Source: Paraburkholderia fungorum
GTDB taxonomy: Bacteria; Pseudomonadota; Gammaproteobacteria; Burkholderiales; Burkholderiaceae
NCBI RefSeq assembly: GCF_902833645.1
Contig: NZ_CADFGE010000012.1
Location: forward strand, 62,001 to 126,000
DNA: 64,000 nucleotides
Direction: 5' to 3'
Shown here piece by piece: positions 1-8,661 of this stretch. A model generated the notes under the pieces. It ran no database searches and had not been told where the DNA came from. It saw only the letters and a list, made by a program, of their open reading frames with translations. Each line of letters opens with the position of its first letter. Position 1 is the first letter of the stretch. The translations under genes and the position numbers were made by a program.

Positions 1-446
1 CGGGTCAGGCCGGCGTCTTTCAGGCTGCGCGCCTTGCGCTCCAGCAGCGAGCCGTTAGTGGTCAGCGTCAAGTCGAGGGGGCGGCCTTGCGGCGTGGTGA
101 GTTGCGCGAGCCGTTCGATCAGGTGTTCCAGATTTTTGCGCAGAAGCGGCTCGCCACCCGTAAGGCGGATTTTCTCGACGCCGTGTGCGACGAAGAGCCG
201 CGCCAACCGTTCGATTTCTTCGAAGCTGAGCAGGGCGCTGTGCGGCAAAAACGCATAGTCCTTGTCGAACACCGCGCGCGGCATGCAGTAGACGCAGCGG
301 AAGTTGCAGCGATCCGTCACCGAGATGCGCAGATCGCGCAACGGGCGCGCCAGCGTGTCGTGCAGCACGCCGCTGGGCGCCTGCACTGGGCCGGAAATGA
401 CCGGCACCGCGCTGAGATCGGCAACAGGGATGATGCGTCGGGACAT
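1..446 (-). CDS. moaA: GTP 3',8-cyclase MoaA, N-terminal part (cut by window edge)
   Basis: Radical SAM enzyme of molybdenum cofactor synthesis that turns GTP into 3',8-cyclo-7,8-dihydro-GTP with MoaC as partner. About 148 residues are visible, reading from 446 down to the window edge; the C-terminal half with the second iron-sulfur site lies outside. The signature DRCNFRCVYCM (CxxxCxxC) that holds the SAM-binding 4Fe-4S cluster is present, followed by the glycine-rich KIRLTGGEPLLR stretch that contacts SAM. The start used is the ATG at 444-446, giving MSRRIIPVADL; a short N-terminal lead before the cluster motif is normal. It lies downstream of rne on the same strand, but a strong terminator at 630-659 separates them, so it probably has its own promoter. 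Confidence 0.93.
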   Translation of the reverse strand, partial: MSRRIIPVADLSAVPVISGPVQAPSGVLHDTLARPLRDLRISVTDRCNFRCVYCMPRAVFDKDYAFLPHSALLSFEEIERLARLFVAHGVEKIRLTGGEPLLRKNLEHLIERLAQLTTPQGRPLDLTLTTNGSLLERKARSLKDAGLT

Positions 447-629
447 GAATTGCTTCGTTTGATGCTTCGTTTTGGGCTTGCTAAGGGGCTTTAACCAGTG
501 CTGCGATTGACACCCAGATCTTCATTCTAGCGGAAATGTCCCTGCTCGCTGCCGGCCTCCGGATGCCGTTCGGGTATATGAGGAGTGACATGCAACTTGT
601 AATCCGGACGGCGCGCGATGCCATAAAAC

Positions 630-659
630 AAAAAGCCCGCCGGTGACGGCGGGCTTTTT
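630..659 (-). terminator. Rho-independent terminator after rne
   Basis: Near-perfect stem AAAAAGCCCGCCG / CGGCGGGCTTTTT with a tiny loop, placed 18 bases past the rne stop codon. Because it is symmetric it would work on both strands. It separates rne from moaA. Confidence 0.9.
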
Positions 660-676
660 GCGTGGGGGCGGCTCGC

Positions 677-3600
677 TTACTGCGGATGCTTACCGGTTTC
701 CACCATTTGCATCGGCGCGGTTTCGAGCGGCGGCAATGCCTTACGCTCGCGACCTACGCGAACCGGCCTGGCTGCCTGCGCTGCCGCTTCCTGCGCGGCC
801 CGCAGCTTGTCGGCGTCGGTGTTCACCCAGACGAGACCGGCTTGTTCCAGCACCGGCTTCAGGGTTTCCGCCGACACAGCGGCGCTGCGCGCTGCTTGCG
901 GTGCGGCTGCGGCGGGCGCTGCTTCGACTGGCGCCGGTGCGGCAATCGCTTCAAATGCCGGAGCAACGGCCGCGACGGGCGGTTTTGCTTCGACGATCTC
1001 GGCTTGCGGCGCCGGTTCGGCGGCCGGTGCTTCGACCACGGCCACGGGGGCTGCGGTTTCTACCGGAGCCGGTGCGGCTTGCGTTTCGACAACCGGGGCT
1101 ACTGCCGGTGTTTCGATCCGCGCCTCAGCGGGGGCTTCGACGCGAGTCTCGACTGCGGGTTCAGCCACAGTTTCGGCATGAGCGACCGGTTCGACGAGCG
1201 AAACCGTCTCGCTGACAGCCGGCGCAACTTGCGCGGCTTCGACCGGCGCGGCTGCGGCTTGCGCCACCGGTGCTTCCGGTGCTTGCGCGACCGGCACAAC
1301 CGTTTCCGTCTTCGCCGCCTGCTCGACCGCCAGAGCGGGCGTTTCGGCTACTGCATGCAGTTCGCTGACGACAGCGGTTTGCGTCGCCACAGCAGCGACA
1401 ACCACTTCCACCGGCTTGACGTCGTTTGCTTCGTTGACTTCAGCCTTGTGTTCGACCGGCTGATGCGCGGTGCGTACCGGTGCTTCGTCGGCCACATTGG
1501 CGGTGTCGCTTTCGCCTTCCGCGACGTCTGCAGCCAGGTTGCCGTTGACGTCTTCTTCGCGCTCACGACGGCCACCACGACGGCCGCGACGGCGGCGACG
1601 GCGCTCTTCACCTTCACGCGCCACCGCTTCCTGATCGACCGGCGCACCGTTCTCGCCCAAGGCGGTCTGGTTTTGCGCCAACTCTTCCGCTGTTTGCGCG
1701 TCGTTTTGCGTCAGTGCCTCTGCTGCTTCCGGCTGCTGTTTGCGGCGTTCGCCACGTTCAGCACGCTCGCCGCGCTCACGGCGCTCGCCGCGTTCGGCAC
1801 GCGGTGCGCCGTCGACGGTTTCCGCACGGTCGGCGCCACGATTTTCGCGGGCCTCACGACCTTCACGCGGCTCACGAGCCTCGCGCGGTTCGCGGCCTTC
1901 ACGGGCCTCACGCGGCTCGCGCTGCTCACGGTTGGCACGCGGCTCACGCGATTCACGAGCCTCGCGCGGTTCACGCCCTTCGCGAGTCTCACGACCTTCA
2001 CGCGGTTCGCGTTCCTCGCGACGCTGCGACGGCTGCTGGCCCTGAGCCTGACGACCGCCACTTGCGCCTTCGCCACGACCCGCTGCATCGCGTGCGCCTG
2101 CGCCGCCACGGCGATTGCGGTTGCGATCGCCACCGCGTTCGCCGGTGCGCTCACCGCGCTCCGTGCGTTCGCCGCGCTGCGGACGCGCCTGCTTTTCGGT
2201 CGGAGCCGGTGCGACAGGCGCCGGCGCGGCCGGCTGCATGCCGAACAGATTCTTCAGCCAGCCGATAAAGCCGCCGCTGGCCGGCGTGACAGCGACCGGA
2301 GCCGGGGTTGCCGGGCGGACCGGCGCGCTCGGGGCCGGCTTCTCAGGCGTGATGCCCTTGACCGCGGCTTCCTGCTTCGGCTTCACTTCTTCAGCGCGCT
2401 TGCTGTAACCGGTTTCCGATTCCAGTTCGCGGGCCGCTTCTTCGGCCATCTTCCACGAAGCGCGCGGCTCGTCGAGGCGCGCGTCGTCGTGACGCAGTCG
2501 CTCGAGCTTGTAATGCGGCGTGTCGAGGTGCTTGTTCGGAATCAGAACGACGTTGACCTTGAAACGCGACTCGATCTTGTTGATTTCCGCGCGCTTTTCA
2601 TTCAACAGGAAGGCGGTTACTTCGACCGGCACCTGGCAATGGATCGCCGCGGTGTTTTCCTTCATCGCTTCTTCCTGAATGATCCGCAGCACTTGCAGCG
2701 CGGACGATTCGGTATCGCGGATGTGCCCCGTGCCGTTACAGCGCGGGCAGGTCACGTGGCTGCCTTCCGACAAGGCCGGGCGCAGACGTTGACGCGACAG
2801 TTCCATCAGGCCGAAACGCGAGATCTTGCCCATCTGGACGCGCGCACGGTCGTGCTTCAACGCGTCTTTCAGGCGTTGCTCGACTTCGCGCTGGCTCTTG
2901 GCCGATTCCATGTCGATGAAGTCGATCACGATCAGGCCGCCCAGGTCGCGCAGACGCAACTGGCGAGCCACTTCGTCGGCGGCTTCGAGGTTGGTGCGTG
3001 CCGCGGTTTCCTCGATGTCCGCGCCCTTGGTGGCGCGCGCCGAGTTCACGTCGATCGCGACCAGTGCTTCCGTGTGGTCGATCACGATAGCGCCGCCCGA
3101 GGGCAGCGGCACCGTGCGCGAATACGCGGTTTCGATCTGGTGTTCGATCTGGAAGCGCGAGAACAGCGGCACGTCGTCGTGGTACCGCTTCACCTTGCTG
3201 ACATTGTCCGGCATCACGATATCCATGAAGGCGCGGGCCTGGTCATGGATTTCGGTGGTGTCGATCAGGATTTCGCCGATATCCGGCTGGAAATAGTCGC
3301 GAATCGCGCGAATCACAAGGCTCGATTCGAGATAGATCAGCATCGGCTGGCCGCTCGAACCGCTTTGCGACGCAGCCTCGATGGCGCGCCACAGTTGCAT
3401 CAGGTAGTTCAGGTCCCACTGCAGCTCTTCGGCGCTGCGGCCAATCCCGGCCGTGCGCGCGATGATGCTCATGCCTTCGGGCAATTGCAGCTGCGCCATG
3501 GTTTCGCGCAGTTCCTGACGGTCGTCGCCTTCGATCCGGCGCGACACACCGCCGCCGCGCGGGTTGTTCGGCATCAAAACCAGATACCGGCCGGCGAGCG

Positions 3601-3958
3601 AGATGAAGGTGGTGAGGGCCGCGCCCTTGTTGCCGCGCTCTTCCTTTTCGACCTGAACGATCAGTTCCTGACCTTCTTTCAGGGCGTCCTGGATGCGCGC
3701 GGAGCGCATGTCGACGCCGTCGCGGAAGTACTGGCGGGCGACTTCCTTGAACGGCAAAAAGCCGTGGCGGTCTTCGCCGTAGTTGACGAAACACGCTTCG
3801 AGCGAAGGCTCGATGCGGGTGATGATGCCCTTGTAAATATTGCCTTTGCGCTGTTCGCGCCCGGCGGTTTCGATGTCGATATCGATGAGTTTTTGCCCAT
3901 CGACGATGGCAACGCGCAGTTCTTCCTGCTGCGTCGCGTTGAACAACATTCGTTTCAT
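677..3958 (-). CDS. rne: Ribonuclease E
   Basis: Endoribonuclease that starts mRNA decay and matures rRNA and tRNA, and scaffolds the degradosome. The ATG at 3958 gives MKRMLFNATQQEE, the conserved family N-terminus; the reading frame stays open 63 codons further upstream but that part does not look like RNase E. The catalytic half matches E. coli numbering: S1 domain near residues 40-120, metal-binding Asp303 (AIDVNSA) and Asp346 (VIDFIDM), and the zinc-link Cys404-Pro-Arg-Cys407. At 1093 aa it is about the length of E. coli RNase E, but the C-terminal half is different: an Arg/Glu repeat tract around residues 640-720, then a long Ala/Val/Pro/Glu-rich region, then a short conserved-looking tail (KALPPLETAPMQMVETGKHP). 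The catalytic assignment is certain; partners of the tail are unknown. Confidence 0.97.
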   Translation of the reverse strand: MKRMLFNATQQEELRVAIVDGQKLIDIDIETAGREQRKGNIYKGIITRIEPSLEACFVNYGEDRHGFLPFKEVARQYFRDGVDMRSARIQDALKEGQELIVQVEKEERGNKGAALTTFISLAGRYLVLMPNNPRGGGVSRRIEGDDRQELRETMAQLQLPEGMSIIARTAGIGRSAEELQWDLNYLMQLWRAIEAASQSGSSGQPMLIYLESSLVIRAIRDYFQPDIGEILIDTTEIHDQARAFMDIVMPDNVSKVKRYHDDVPLFSRFQIEHQIETAYSRTVPLPSGGAIVIDHTEALVAIDVNSARATKGADIEETAARTNLEAADEVARQLRLRDLGGLIVIDFIDMESAKSQREVEQRLKDALKHDRARVQMGKISRFGLMELSRQRLRPALSEGSHVTCPRCNGTGHIRDTESSALQVLRIIQEEAMKENTAAIHCQVPVEVTAFLLNEKRAEINKIESRFKVNVVLIPNKHLDTPHYKLERLRHDDARLDEPRASWKMAEEAARELESETGYSKRAEEVKPKQEAAVKGITPEKPAPSAPVRPATPAPVAVTPASGGFIGWLKNLFGMQPAAPAPVAPAPTEKQARPQRGERTERGERTGERGGDRNRNRRGGAGARDAAGRGEGASGGRQAQGQQPSQRREEREPREGRETREGREPREARESREPRANREQREPREAREGREPREAREPREGREARENRGADRAETVDGAPRAERGERRERGERAERGERRKQQPEAAEALTQNDAQTAEELAQNQTALGENGAPVDQEAVAREGEERRRRRRGRRGGRREREEDVNGNLAADVAEGESDTANVADEAPVRTAHQPVEHKAEVNEANDVKPVEVVVAAVATQTAVVSELHAVAETPALAVEQAAKTETVVPVAQAPEAPVAQAAAAPVEAAQVAPAVSETVSLVEPVAHAETVAEPAVETRVEAPAEARIETPAVAPVVETQAAPAPVETAAPVAVVEAPAAEPAPQAEIVEAKPPVAAVAPAFEAIAAPAPVEAAPAAAAPQAARSAAVSAETLKPVLEQAGLVWVNTDADKLRAAQEAAAQAARPVRVGRERKALPPLETAPMQMVETGKHPQ
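1780..2030 (-). repeat. Arg-Glu coding repeat inside rne
   Basis: The DNA shows a 9-base periodicity, in part organised as 27-base higher-order units, encoding runs such as REPREAREGREPRE. This is roughly rne residues 640-720. Such tracts form the RNA-binding, disordered part of RNase E tails. The near-identical units make copy-number change by slippage plausible (inference). Confidence 0.75.
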
Positions 3959-4693
3959 TGAACGGCTCCAGAGCGGCTTAGCCAGACCCCCTGGCTGCGC
4001 GGTTGTCAGTCGCGAGAGCCAGGCGGGCAGCGGCATGCCGCGCCTTATTGTGTTTTCACAAGCACGCTGGAGCGGGAAAAATGGCGGGAGAATTGCCTGA
4101 GAGGGCCCGGCCCCATTAAAAAATGGGCACGGTGCCGCAGGGCACATGCGAACACGGCTTCAAATAACGACCCGACACGCCGCGGGTTCTGCCAGCAGAC
4201 CTTCATAAGCCTTGCGTCCACTCGCGCCGGTGCGCCAACTGGGCGCGTGACCGGAGGGTCGAAGGCTGCGGTCATGCCGCAGCGGGAAGTTCGCGCAGTC
4301 GGCGCGTCTTTTCTCGCTGGGGGTGTCTCGCCTCATTTTGACGTCGCCATGTCTTGTACTTTCTACAAGACGCCTCGGGCGCACGCCGTATTTTCGCAAC
4401 TCGCAGCTTCTTACAGCAGGACGTCAGACCGCCCGATACCTAAGCTGAAAGTTAAATTCTTTTTTACCAAAATTCCGTTACCGTCGAAGCTGACCTTGAC
4501 CGAACGCGCCTGTGGGCGCCGTCCCTGCCGGGTACTGACCTCGTGCGTGCAACATGTTGCATCTCATTTTCAGGGTGAGCAACCAGACCCCGGCGCAAGT
4601 AAAATAACGGTTTATCGCTTGCGCCTGCGCAATCCGCCCGAATTCCGGACACTGCGCCGGCCGCCGCAGACTGCTGGGCAAATTATATTCATA
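3959..4693. promoter_or_regulatory. Divergent rne / rluC control region
   Basis: About 735 bases without a convincing gene. The bases nearest rne would be its 5' leader; in E. coli the long rne leader mediates autoregulation by RNase E, and a leader of similar size would fit here (inference). A C/G-rich inverted stretch lies near 4105-4130. The region nearer rluC is richer in A/T (4450-4480 and 4600-4690). It contains a perfect 14-base palindrome at 4548-4561. No clean -35/-10 pair was found for either gene. Confidence 0.5.
4548..4561. promoter_or_regulatory. Perfect palindrome TGCAACATGTTGCA (possible operator)
   Basis: A 14-base perfect dyad in the rne/rluC divergent region, 132 bases before the rluC start. 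Its size and symmetry suit binding by a dimeric regulator. No protein is known to me for this motif; the function is a guess. Confidence 0.35.
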
Positions 4694-5728
4694 ATGAAAG
4701 AGTTAGGCAAAATATCCCAGAAATCGGTCGCAAGCGACCAGGTCTCGATGATCGAGATCGACGACAGTGCGGCCGGCCAGCGCATTGATAACTTCCTCCT
4801 GCGCGTCTGTAAGGGCGTGCCAAAGAGCCATATTTACCGCATCCTGCGCAGCGGGGAAGTGCGGGTGAATAAGGGCCGGATAGACGCGCAGTACCGCCTC
4901 GAACTGGGCGATCTAGTGCGCGTACCGCCCATTCGTGTCGCTCAGGCGAACGAGGCGATCGCTCAGGCACCGGTGCCGAGCAGCGATTTCAAAATTATTT
5001 TTGAAGATGAGCATATGCTCGTCATCGACAAACCGGCTGGCGTGGCGGTCCACGGTGGCAGCGGCGTCGCGTTCGGTGTGATCGAGCAGATGCGCGAAGC
5101 ACGGCCACAGGCAAAGTTCCTCGAACTGGTGCACCGGCTCGACCGCGAGACCTCCGGCATCCTGATGCTCGCCAAGAAGCGCTCGGCGCTGGTTAATCTG
5201 CATGAGCAGATTCGCGAGAACAAGATGGATAAGCGCTACTATGCGTGCGTTCACGGTGAATGGGCGAGCGACTGGGGCCGCCGCCGCGCGGTCAAGGAGC
5301 CGCTGCACAAGTATCTGACCGCGGACGGTGAAAGGCGCGTACGCGTCCAGGCCGACGGCCTTGCGTCGCACACGGTTTTCAACCTGATCGACCGGTGGCC
5401 CGAGTACGCACTGCTTGAGGCGGAACTGAAGACCGGCCGCACGCATCAGATTCGGGTCCATCTGCAACATCTGGAACTGCCGATCGTCGGTGACGCCAAG
5501 TATGGCGACTTCGCGCTGAACAAGGCGCTGGCCCGGGCCAACGCCAAGCCGGGCCTGAAGCGCATGTTCCTGCACGCATACCGTCTTAAGCTGACGCATC
5601 CGGCAACCGGCGAATCCGTGCAGTTCGAGGCGCCGCTGCCGGCCGAATGCCGTAGCTTCATCGCGCAGCTCAATGAATTACGTGAATCACGAAATGGGTC
5701 AAACCCGGAGACGACACCGCATGGCTAG
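4694..5728 (+). CDS. rluC: 23S rRNA pseudouridine synthase RluC
   Basis: Isomerises uridines 955, 2504 and 2580 of 23S rRNA in E. coli numbering. The start at 4694 gives MKELGKISQKSVASDQ, 344 aa; the open frame reaches back to 4247 but that part has no family likeness. An ATG at 4748 (MIEIDDSAAGQ) is an alternative, since neither start has a strong ribosome site. An S4-like RNA-binding domain (about residues 30-95: QRIDNFLLRVCKGVPKSHIY, SGEVRVNKGR) precedes the RluA-type catalytic domain with HRLDRETSG, where the Asp is the catalytic residue, and RTHQIRVHLQH. Divergent from rne as in E. coli. It overlaps the next gene by 8 bases, which suggests co-translation. Confidence 0.93.
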   Translation: MKELGKISQKSVASDQVSMIEIDDSAAGQRIDNFLLRVCKGVPKSHIYRILRSGEVRVNKGRIDAQYRLELGDLVRVPPIRVAQANEAIAQAPVPSSDFKIIFEDEHMLVIDKPAGVAVHGGSGVAFGVIEQMREARPQAKFLELVHRLDRETSGILMLAKKRSALVNLHEQIRENKMDKRYYACVHGEWASDWGRRRAVKEPLHKYLTADGERRVRVQADGLASHTVFNLIDRWPEYALLEAELKTGRTHQIRVHLQHLELPIVGDAKYGDFALNKALARANAKPGLKRMFLHAYRLKLTHPATGESVQFEAPLPAECRSFIAQLNELRESRNGSNPETTPHG

Positions 5729-6380
5729 AGAGCAATTTGATCTGATCGTCTTCGACTGGGACGGAACGCTGATGGATTCGACCGCGCACATCACGCGCAG
5801 TATCCAGTCGGCATGCCGCGACCTCGGTCTGCCGGTTCCCGCCGATGAGGCTGCCAGCTACGTGATCGGCCTTGGCTTGCGCGACGCGCTGCAAATCGCC
5901 GCGCCCACGCTCGATCCGGCCGATTACCCGCGTCTGGCGGAGCGCTACCGCTTCCACTATCTGGTGAAGGATCAGACCACCGAGCTGTTCACCGGCGTGC
6001 GCGAGATGCTCCAGGAATTGCGCGATCAGGGGTATTTGCTGGCGGTGGCGACCGGCAAGAGCCGCGTCGGGCTGAACCGCGCTCTTGATCAATCACGGCT
6101 GACGAGCCTGTTCGACGGCACCCGCTGTGCGGACGAAACCTTCTCGAAACCCCATCCGGCCATGCTGCACGAGCTTACGCGCGAACTGGGGCAGGATCCG
6201 GTGCGCACGGTAATGGTGGGTGACACGACGCACGATCTACAGATGGCGATCAACGCGGGCGTGGCGGGTATTGGTGTCACATACGGCGCGCATCCTGCGG
6301 GCTCGCTGACTGCGTTGTCGCCGAAATTCGTCGCTTCCAGCGTCAGCGCGCTGTCTGGCTGGCTGCGAGAGAACGCATGA
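5721..6380 (+). CDS. HAD-superfamily phosphatase (phosphoglycolate-phosphatase-like)
   Basis: HAD hydrolase of subfamily IA, 219 aa. Motif I is FDWDGTLMDS (nucleophile and acid/base Asp), motif II the Thr in VATGKSR, motif III the Lys in FSKPHP, and motif IV GDTTHDLQMA. A helical cap lies between motif I and II. The ATG at 5721 has GGAG 10 bases upstream and overlaps the end of rluC; an earlier in-frame start at 5673 would bury it deeper in rluC. It overlaps the Rieske gene by 4 bases (ATGA). Genes like this next to rluC are usually labelled phosphoglycolate phosphatase, but the substrate cannot be read from the sequence. Confidence 0.85.
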   Translation: MAREQFDLIVFDWDGTLMDSTAHITRSIQSACRDLGLPVPADEAASYVIGLGLRDALQIAAPTLDPADYPRLAERYRFHYLVKDQTTELFTGVREMLQELRDQGYLLAVATGKSRVGLNRALDQSRLTSLFDGTRCADETFSKPHPAMLHELTRELGQDPVRTVMVGDTTHDLQMAINAGVAGIGVTYGAHPAGSLTALSPKFVASSVSALSGWLRENA

Positions 6381-6781
6381 GCACGAGTGTGACCGCGGCG
6401 GCGACCGAGGCGGTTCGCATTTGCGCGTCCGACGAGCTGGTCGACGGCGGCGCGGGTGTGCGGCGCGCGGCGAGGTTCGGCGGCGGCGACGTCGTGGTAT
6501 TTTTTGTTCGCTACGATGGCCGGGCATACGGCTATCTGAACCGTTGTGCGCACGTGCCGATGGAACTCGACTGGGCTGAAGGGCAGTTCTTCGAATCGTC
6601 CGGTTTATACTTGATGTGCGCTACACATGGCGCGATTTATGCGCCTGACACGGGCAAATGTGTCGGCGGCCCGTGCCGCGGCGGCCGTTTGCGTCCCGTC
6701 CAGGTCGACGAACGGGACACACCTGAAGGCCGCGCCGTATTCTGGCTGCCGGACGGAGAACTACGCCCGGTCACGCCCTGA
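6377..6781 (+). CDS. Small Rieske [2Fe-2S] protein
   Basis: A 134-aa single-domain Rieske protein. The cluster ligands are visible as Cys57-x-His59 (NRCAHVPMEL) and Cys81-x-x-His84 (MCATHGAIY), followed by the proline loop GGPCRGG. No membrane anchor or oxygenase domain, so it resembles a soluble Rieske ferredoxin or the electron-transfer subunit type (NirD/BphF-like) rather than cytochrome bc1. It starts inside the stop of the HAD gene, so the two are translationally coupled. No oxygenase or reductase partner is encoded nearby, and the physiological partner is unknown. Confidence 0.85.
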   Translation: MSTSVTAAATEAVRICASDELVDGGAGVRRAARFGGGDVVVFFVRYDGRAYGYLNRCAHVPMELDWAEGQFFESSGLYLMCATHGAIYAPDTGKCVGGPCRGGRLRPVQVDERDTPEGRAVFWLPDGELRPVTP

Positions 6782-6814
6782 CTTTTCTCCTCTTCGATCT
6801 TTCCACTGCACCGC

Positions 6815-7819
6815 ATGTCTGACAATTTGACTCCCGAACCGAAGGAACCGTCCCTGACAGGCCGCCCCCGCACGCCTGCCGATGAGCCGGGCTGGGAGCG
6901 CGCCGCGCTCGAGCGCATTGCGCTTGCGGCCATCAACGAGCAGCGTGCGGCACGCCGCTGGAGGATTTTCTTCCGCTTTGTGTTCCTGGTCGTTCTGCTT
7001 GTAGCGGTATGGGGTGTGTTCAGCTTCTCTGGCGACAAAGTTTCGACCACCGGCCGGCATACGGCAATGGTGACGCTTGACGGCGAAATCTCCGCTGATA
7101 CGAATGCGAACGCGGAAGATATCAACACCGCGCTTGAAAGCGCATTCGACGACGCGGGTACGGCCGGCGTGATCCTGCGTTGTAACAGCCCGGGCGGCAG
7201 TCCGGTGCAGGCGGGCATTATCTACAACGAGATTCGCCGGCTGCGCGCCAAGTATCCGTCGATCCCCTTATATGTGGTGGTCGGCGACATGTGCGCATCG
7301 GGTGGCTATTACGCGGCGGCGGCAGCAGACAAGATTTACGTGGACAAGGCGAGTATCGTCGGTTCGATCGGCGTGCTGATGGACAGCTTCGGTTTCACCG
7401 GTCTGATGGATAAGCTGGGGATCCAGCGTCGGCTGCACACATCGGGTGAGAACAAGGGCTTTTTCGACCCGTTCTCGCCGGAAACGCCGAAGATGGATGA
7501 ACATGCGCAGGACATGCTCGATCAGATCCATGCCCAATTCATTGATGCCGTGCGTCAGGGGCGCGGCAAGCGCCTGCATGAGACTCCGGACATGTTCTCC
7601 GGACTCTTCTGGACTGGCCAGAAGAGTGTCGAGCTGGGTCTGGCCGATGGTTTCGGCGATGCGGATTATGTCGCTCGCGACCTTTTCAAGGCGCCGGATA
7701 TCGTCGACTACACGGTCAAGGAAAGCATCACGGACCGCGTGGCGCGCAAGTTCGGCGCGGCGGTCGGCAGTGGCGCGGTTCATGCAATGGCGCTGGGCGG
7801 GAAGATGAGTCTGCGGTGA
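6815..7819 (+). CDS. SppA-type signal peptide peptidase (S49 serine protease)
   Basis: Membrane-bound protease that degrades cleaved signal peptides, 334 aa, the short single-domain form. A transmembrane helix lies at about residues 48-70 (FFRFVFLVVLLVAVWGVF). The predicted Ser-Lys dyad is Ser162 (CASGGYY) and Lys214 (GENKGFF); the spacing of 52 equals that of the Bacillus enzyme. GSIGVLMDSFGF is the usual substrate-site segment. It follows the Rieske gene by 33 bases and is closed by a strong terminator, so it is the last gene of the rluC unit. In E. coli SppA is about twice as long; short forms are the norm elsewhere. Confidence 0.9.
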   Translation: MSDNLTPEPKEPSLTGRPRTPADEPGWERAALERIALAAINEQRAARRWRIFFRFVFLVVLLVAVWGVFSFSGDKVSTTGRHTAMVTLDGEISADTNANAEDINTALESAFDDAGTAGVILRCNSPGGSPVQAGIIYNEIRRLRAKYPSIPLYVVVGDMCASGGYYAAAAADKIYVDKASIVGSIGVLMDSFGFTGLMDKLGIQRRLHTSGENKGFFDPFSPETPKMDEHAQDMLDQIHAQFIDAVRQGRGKRLHETPDMFSGLFWTGQKSVELGLADGFGDADYVARDLFKAPDIVDYTVKESITDRVARKFGAAVGSGAVHAMALGGKMSLR

Positions 7820-7828
7820 TCGGGTGAG

Positions 7829-7874
7829 AAAAGCCCCGTGCGGTCGATTTTTTTTCGATCGCACGGGGCTTTTT
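7829..7874. terminator. Bidirectional terminator between sppA-like and rsmI-like genes
   Basis: A 19-base inverted repeat with one G-T mismatch (AAAAGCCCCGTGCGG... / ...CGCACGGGGCTTTT), with T-runs at either end. It sits between two convergent genes and can serve both. Confidence 0.9.
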
Positions 7875-7941
7875 GTTTTGTGCCGCCGGCAAAGGCTCGG
7901 CAGGCTGATCCGCTTGAGATGCGGCAGCGATCAGGCGGCGA

Positions 7942-8661
7942 TCAGACGGCGAGGATCAGGAAAATGGCCGGCCGCTTGTTCAGATCGATAGCCGGTTTCT
8001 TCTTCCAGTCGGCCACGCTGCGGCTGGCGATGGTTTCCGTCTCCAGCGTCAGATCGACCGCAACGCAAACGAGCGTGGAAGGCGCGCACGTTGCCAGCAA
8101 GGTGTCGAGCAGCGGCTTGTTCCGGTAAGGCGTTTCGATAAAAATCTGCGTCTGTTTGGCTTTGCGCGACTGTTGCTCCAGCTCGCGCAGGCGCTTGGCC
8201 CGTTCGGTGGCGTCGACCGGCAGATAGCCGTGGAACGCAAAACTCTGGCCGTTCAGGCCGGAGGCCATCAACGCGAGCAGAATTGAGCTCGGGCCGACAA
8301 ATGGCACGACCTTGACGCCGCGCTCATGCGCGCGACGCACCAGCAGGGCGCCCGGGTCGGCGACCGCGGGGCAGCCGGCTTCGGATACCAGGCCGGCGTC
8401 CGTGCCCGCCAGCAAAGGCGCGAGCAGCTTGTCGATCTCGCCGGCCGGTGTATTGACGTTCAATTCGCGAATCTCGATTTCCTGAATCGGCTTTTCAGTG
8501 CCGACTTTCTTCAGGAAGGCGCGCGTGGTTTTCGCGTTTTCGCCGATGTAATAGTGCAACGACGCGGCGCGCGCCCGCACCGGCGCGGGCAGGACGGCGT
8601 CGAGGGCGTCGGCGTCGCCTTCACCAAGCGTGTTCGGGATCAGATATAACGTGCCGCTCAT
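7942..8661 (-). CDS. SAM-dependent tetrapyrrole-methylase-family protein (RsmI-like)
   Basis: 239 aa of the tetrapyrrole methylase fold. It shows the RsmI-type landmarks GEGDADA near the N-terminus, the SAM-loop segment AGTDAGLVSEAGCPAVADPG and VPFVGPSSILLALMASG. True RsmI, which 2'-O-methylates C1402 of 16S rRNA, is about 280 aa with a C-terminal extra domain; that domain is missing here. This may therefore be the shorter paralog found in this group, with the real rsmI elsewhere; the target is not certain. Its start overlaps the stop of yceF by 4 bases, so the two form one operon on the minus strand. Confidence 0.82.
   Translation of the reverse strand: MSGTLYLIPNTLGEGDADALDAVLPAPVRARAASLHYYIGENAKTTRAFLKKVGTEKPIQEIEIRELNVNTPAGEIDKLLAPLLAGTDAGLVSEAGCPAVADPGALLVRRAHERGVKVVPFVGPSSILLALMASGLNGQSFAFHGYLPVDATERAKRLRELEQQSRKAKQTQIFIETPYRNKPLLDTLLATCAPSTLVCVAVDLTLETETIASRSVADWKKKPAIDLNKRPAIFLILAV

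Noticed and set aside
662..3961. 1099-codon open frame antisense to rne
   Set aside because: It mirrors the codon bias of rne in a GC-rich genome; the protein is Arg/Phe/Cys-rich with no domain, and rne is certain.
4247..4693. 149-codon N-terminal extension of rluC
   Set aside because: Composition is not protein-like and RluC normally begins near the ATG at 4694.
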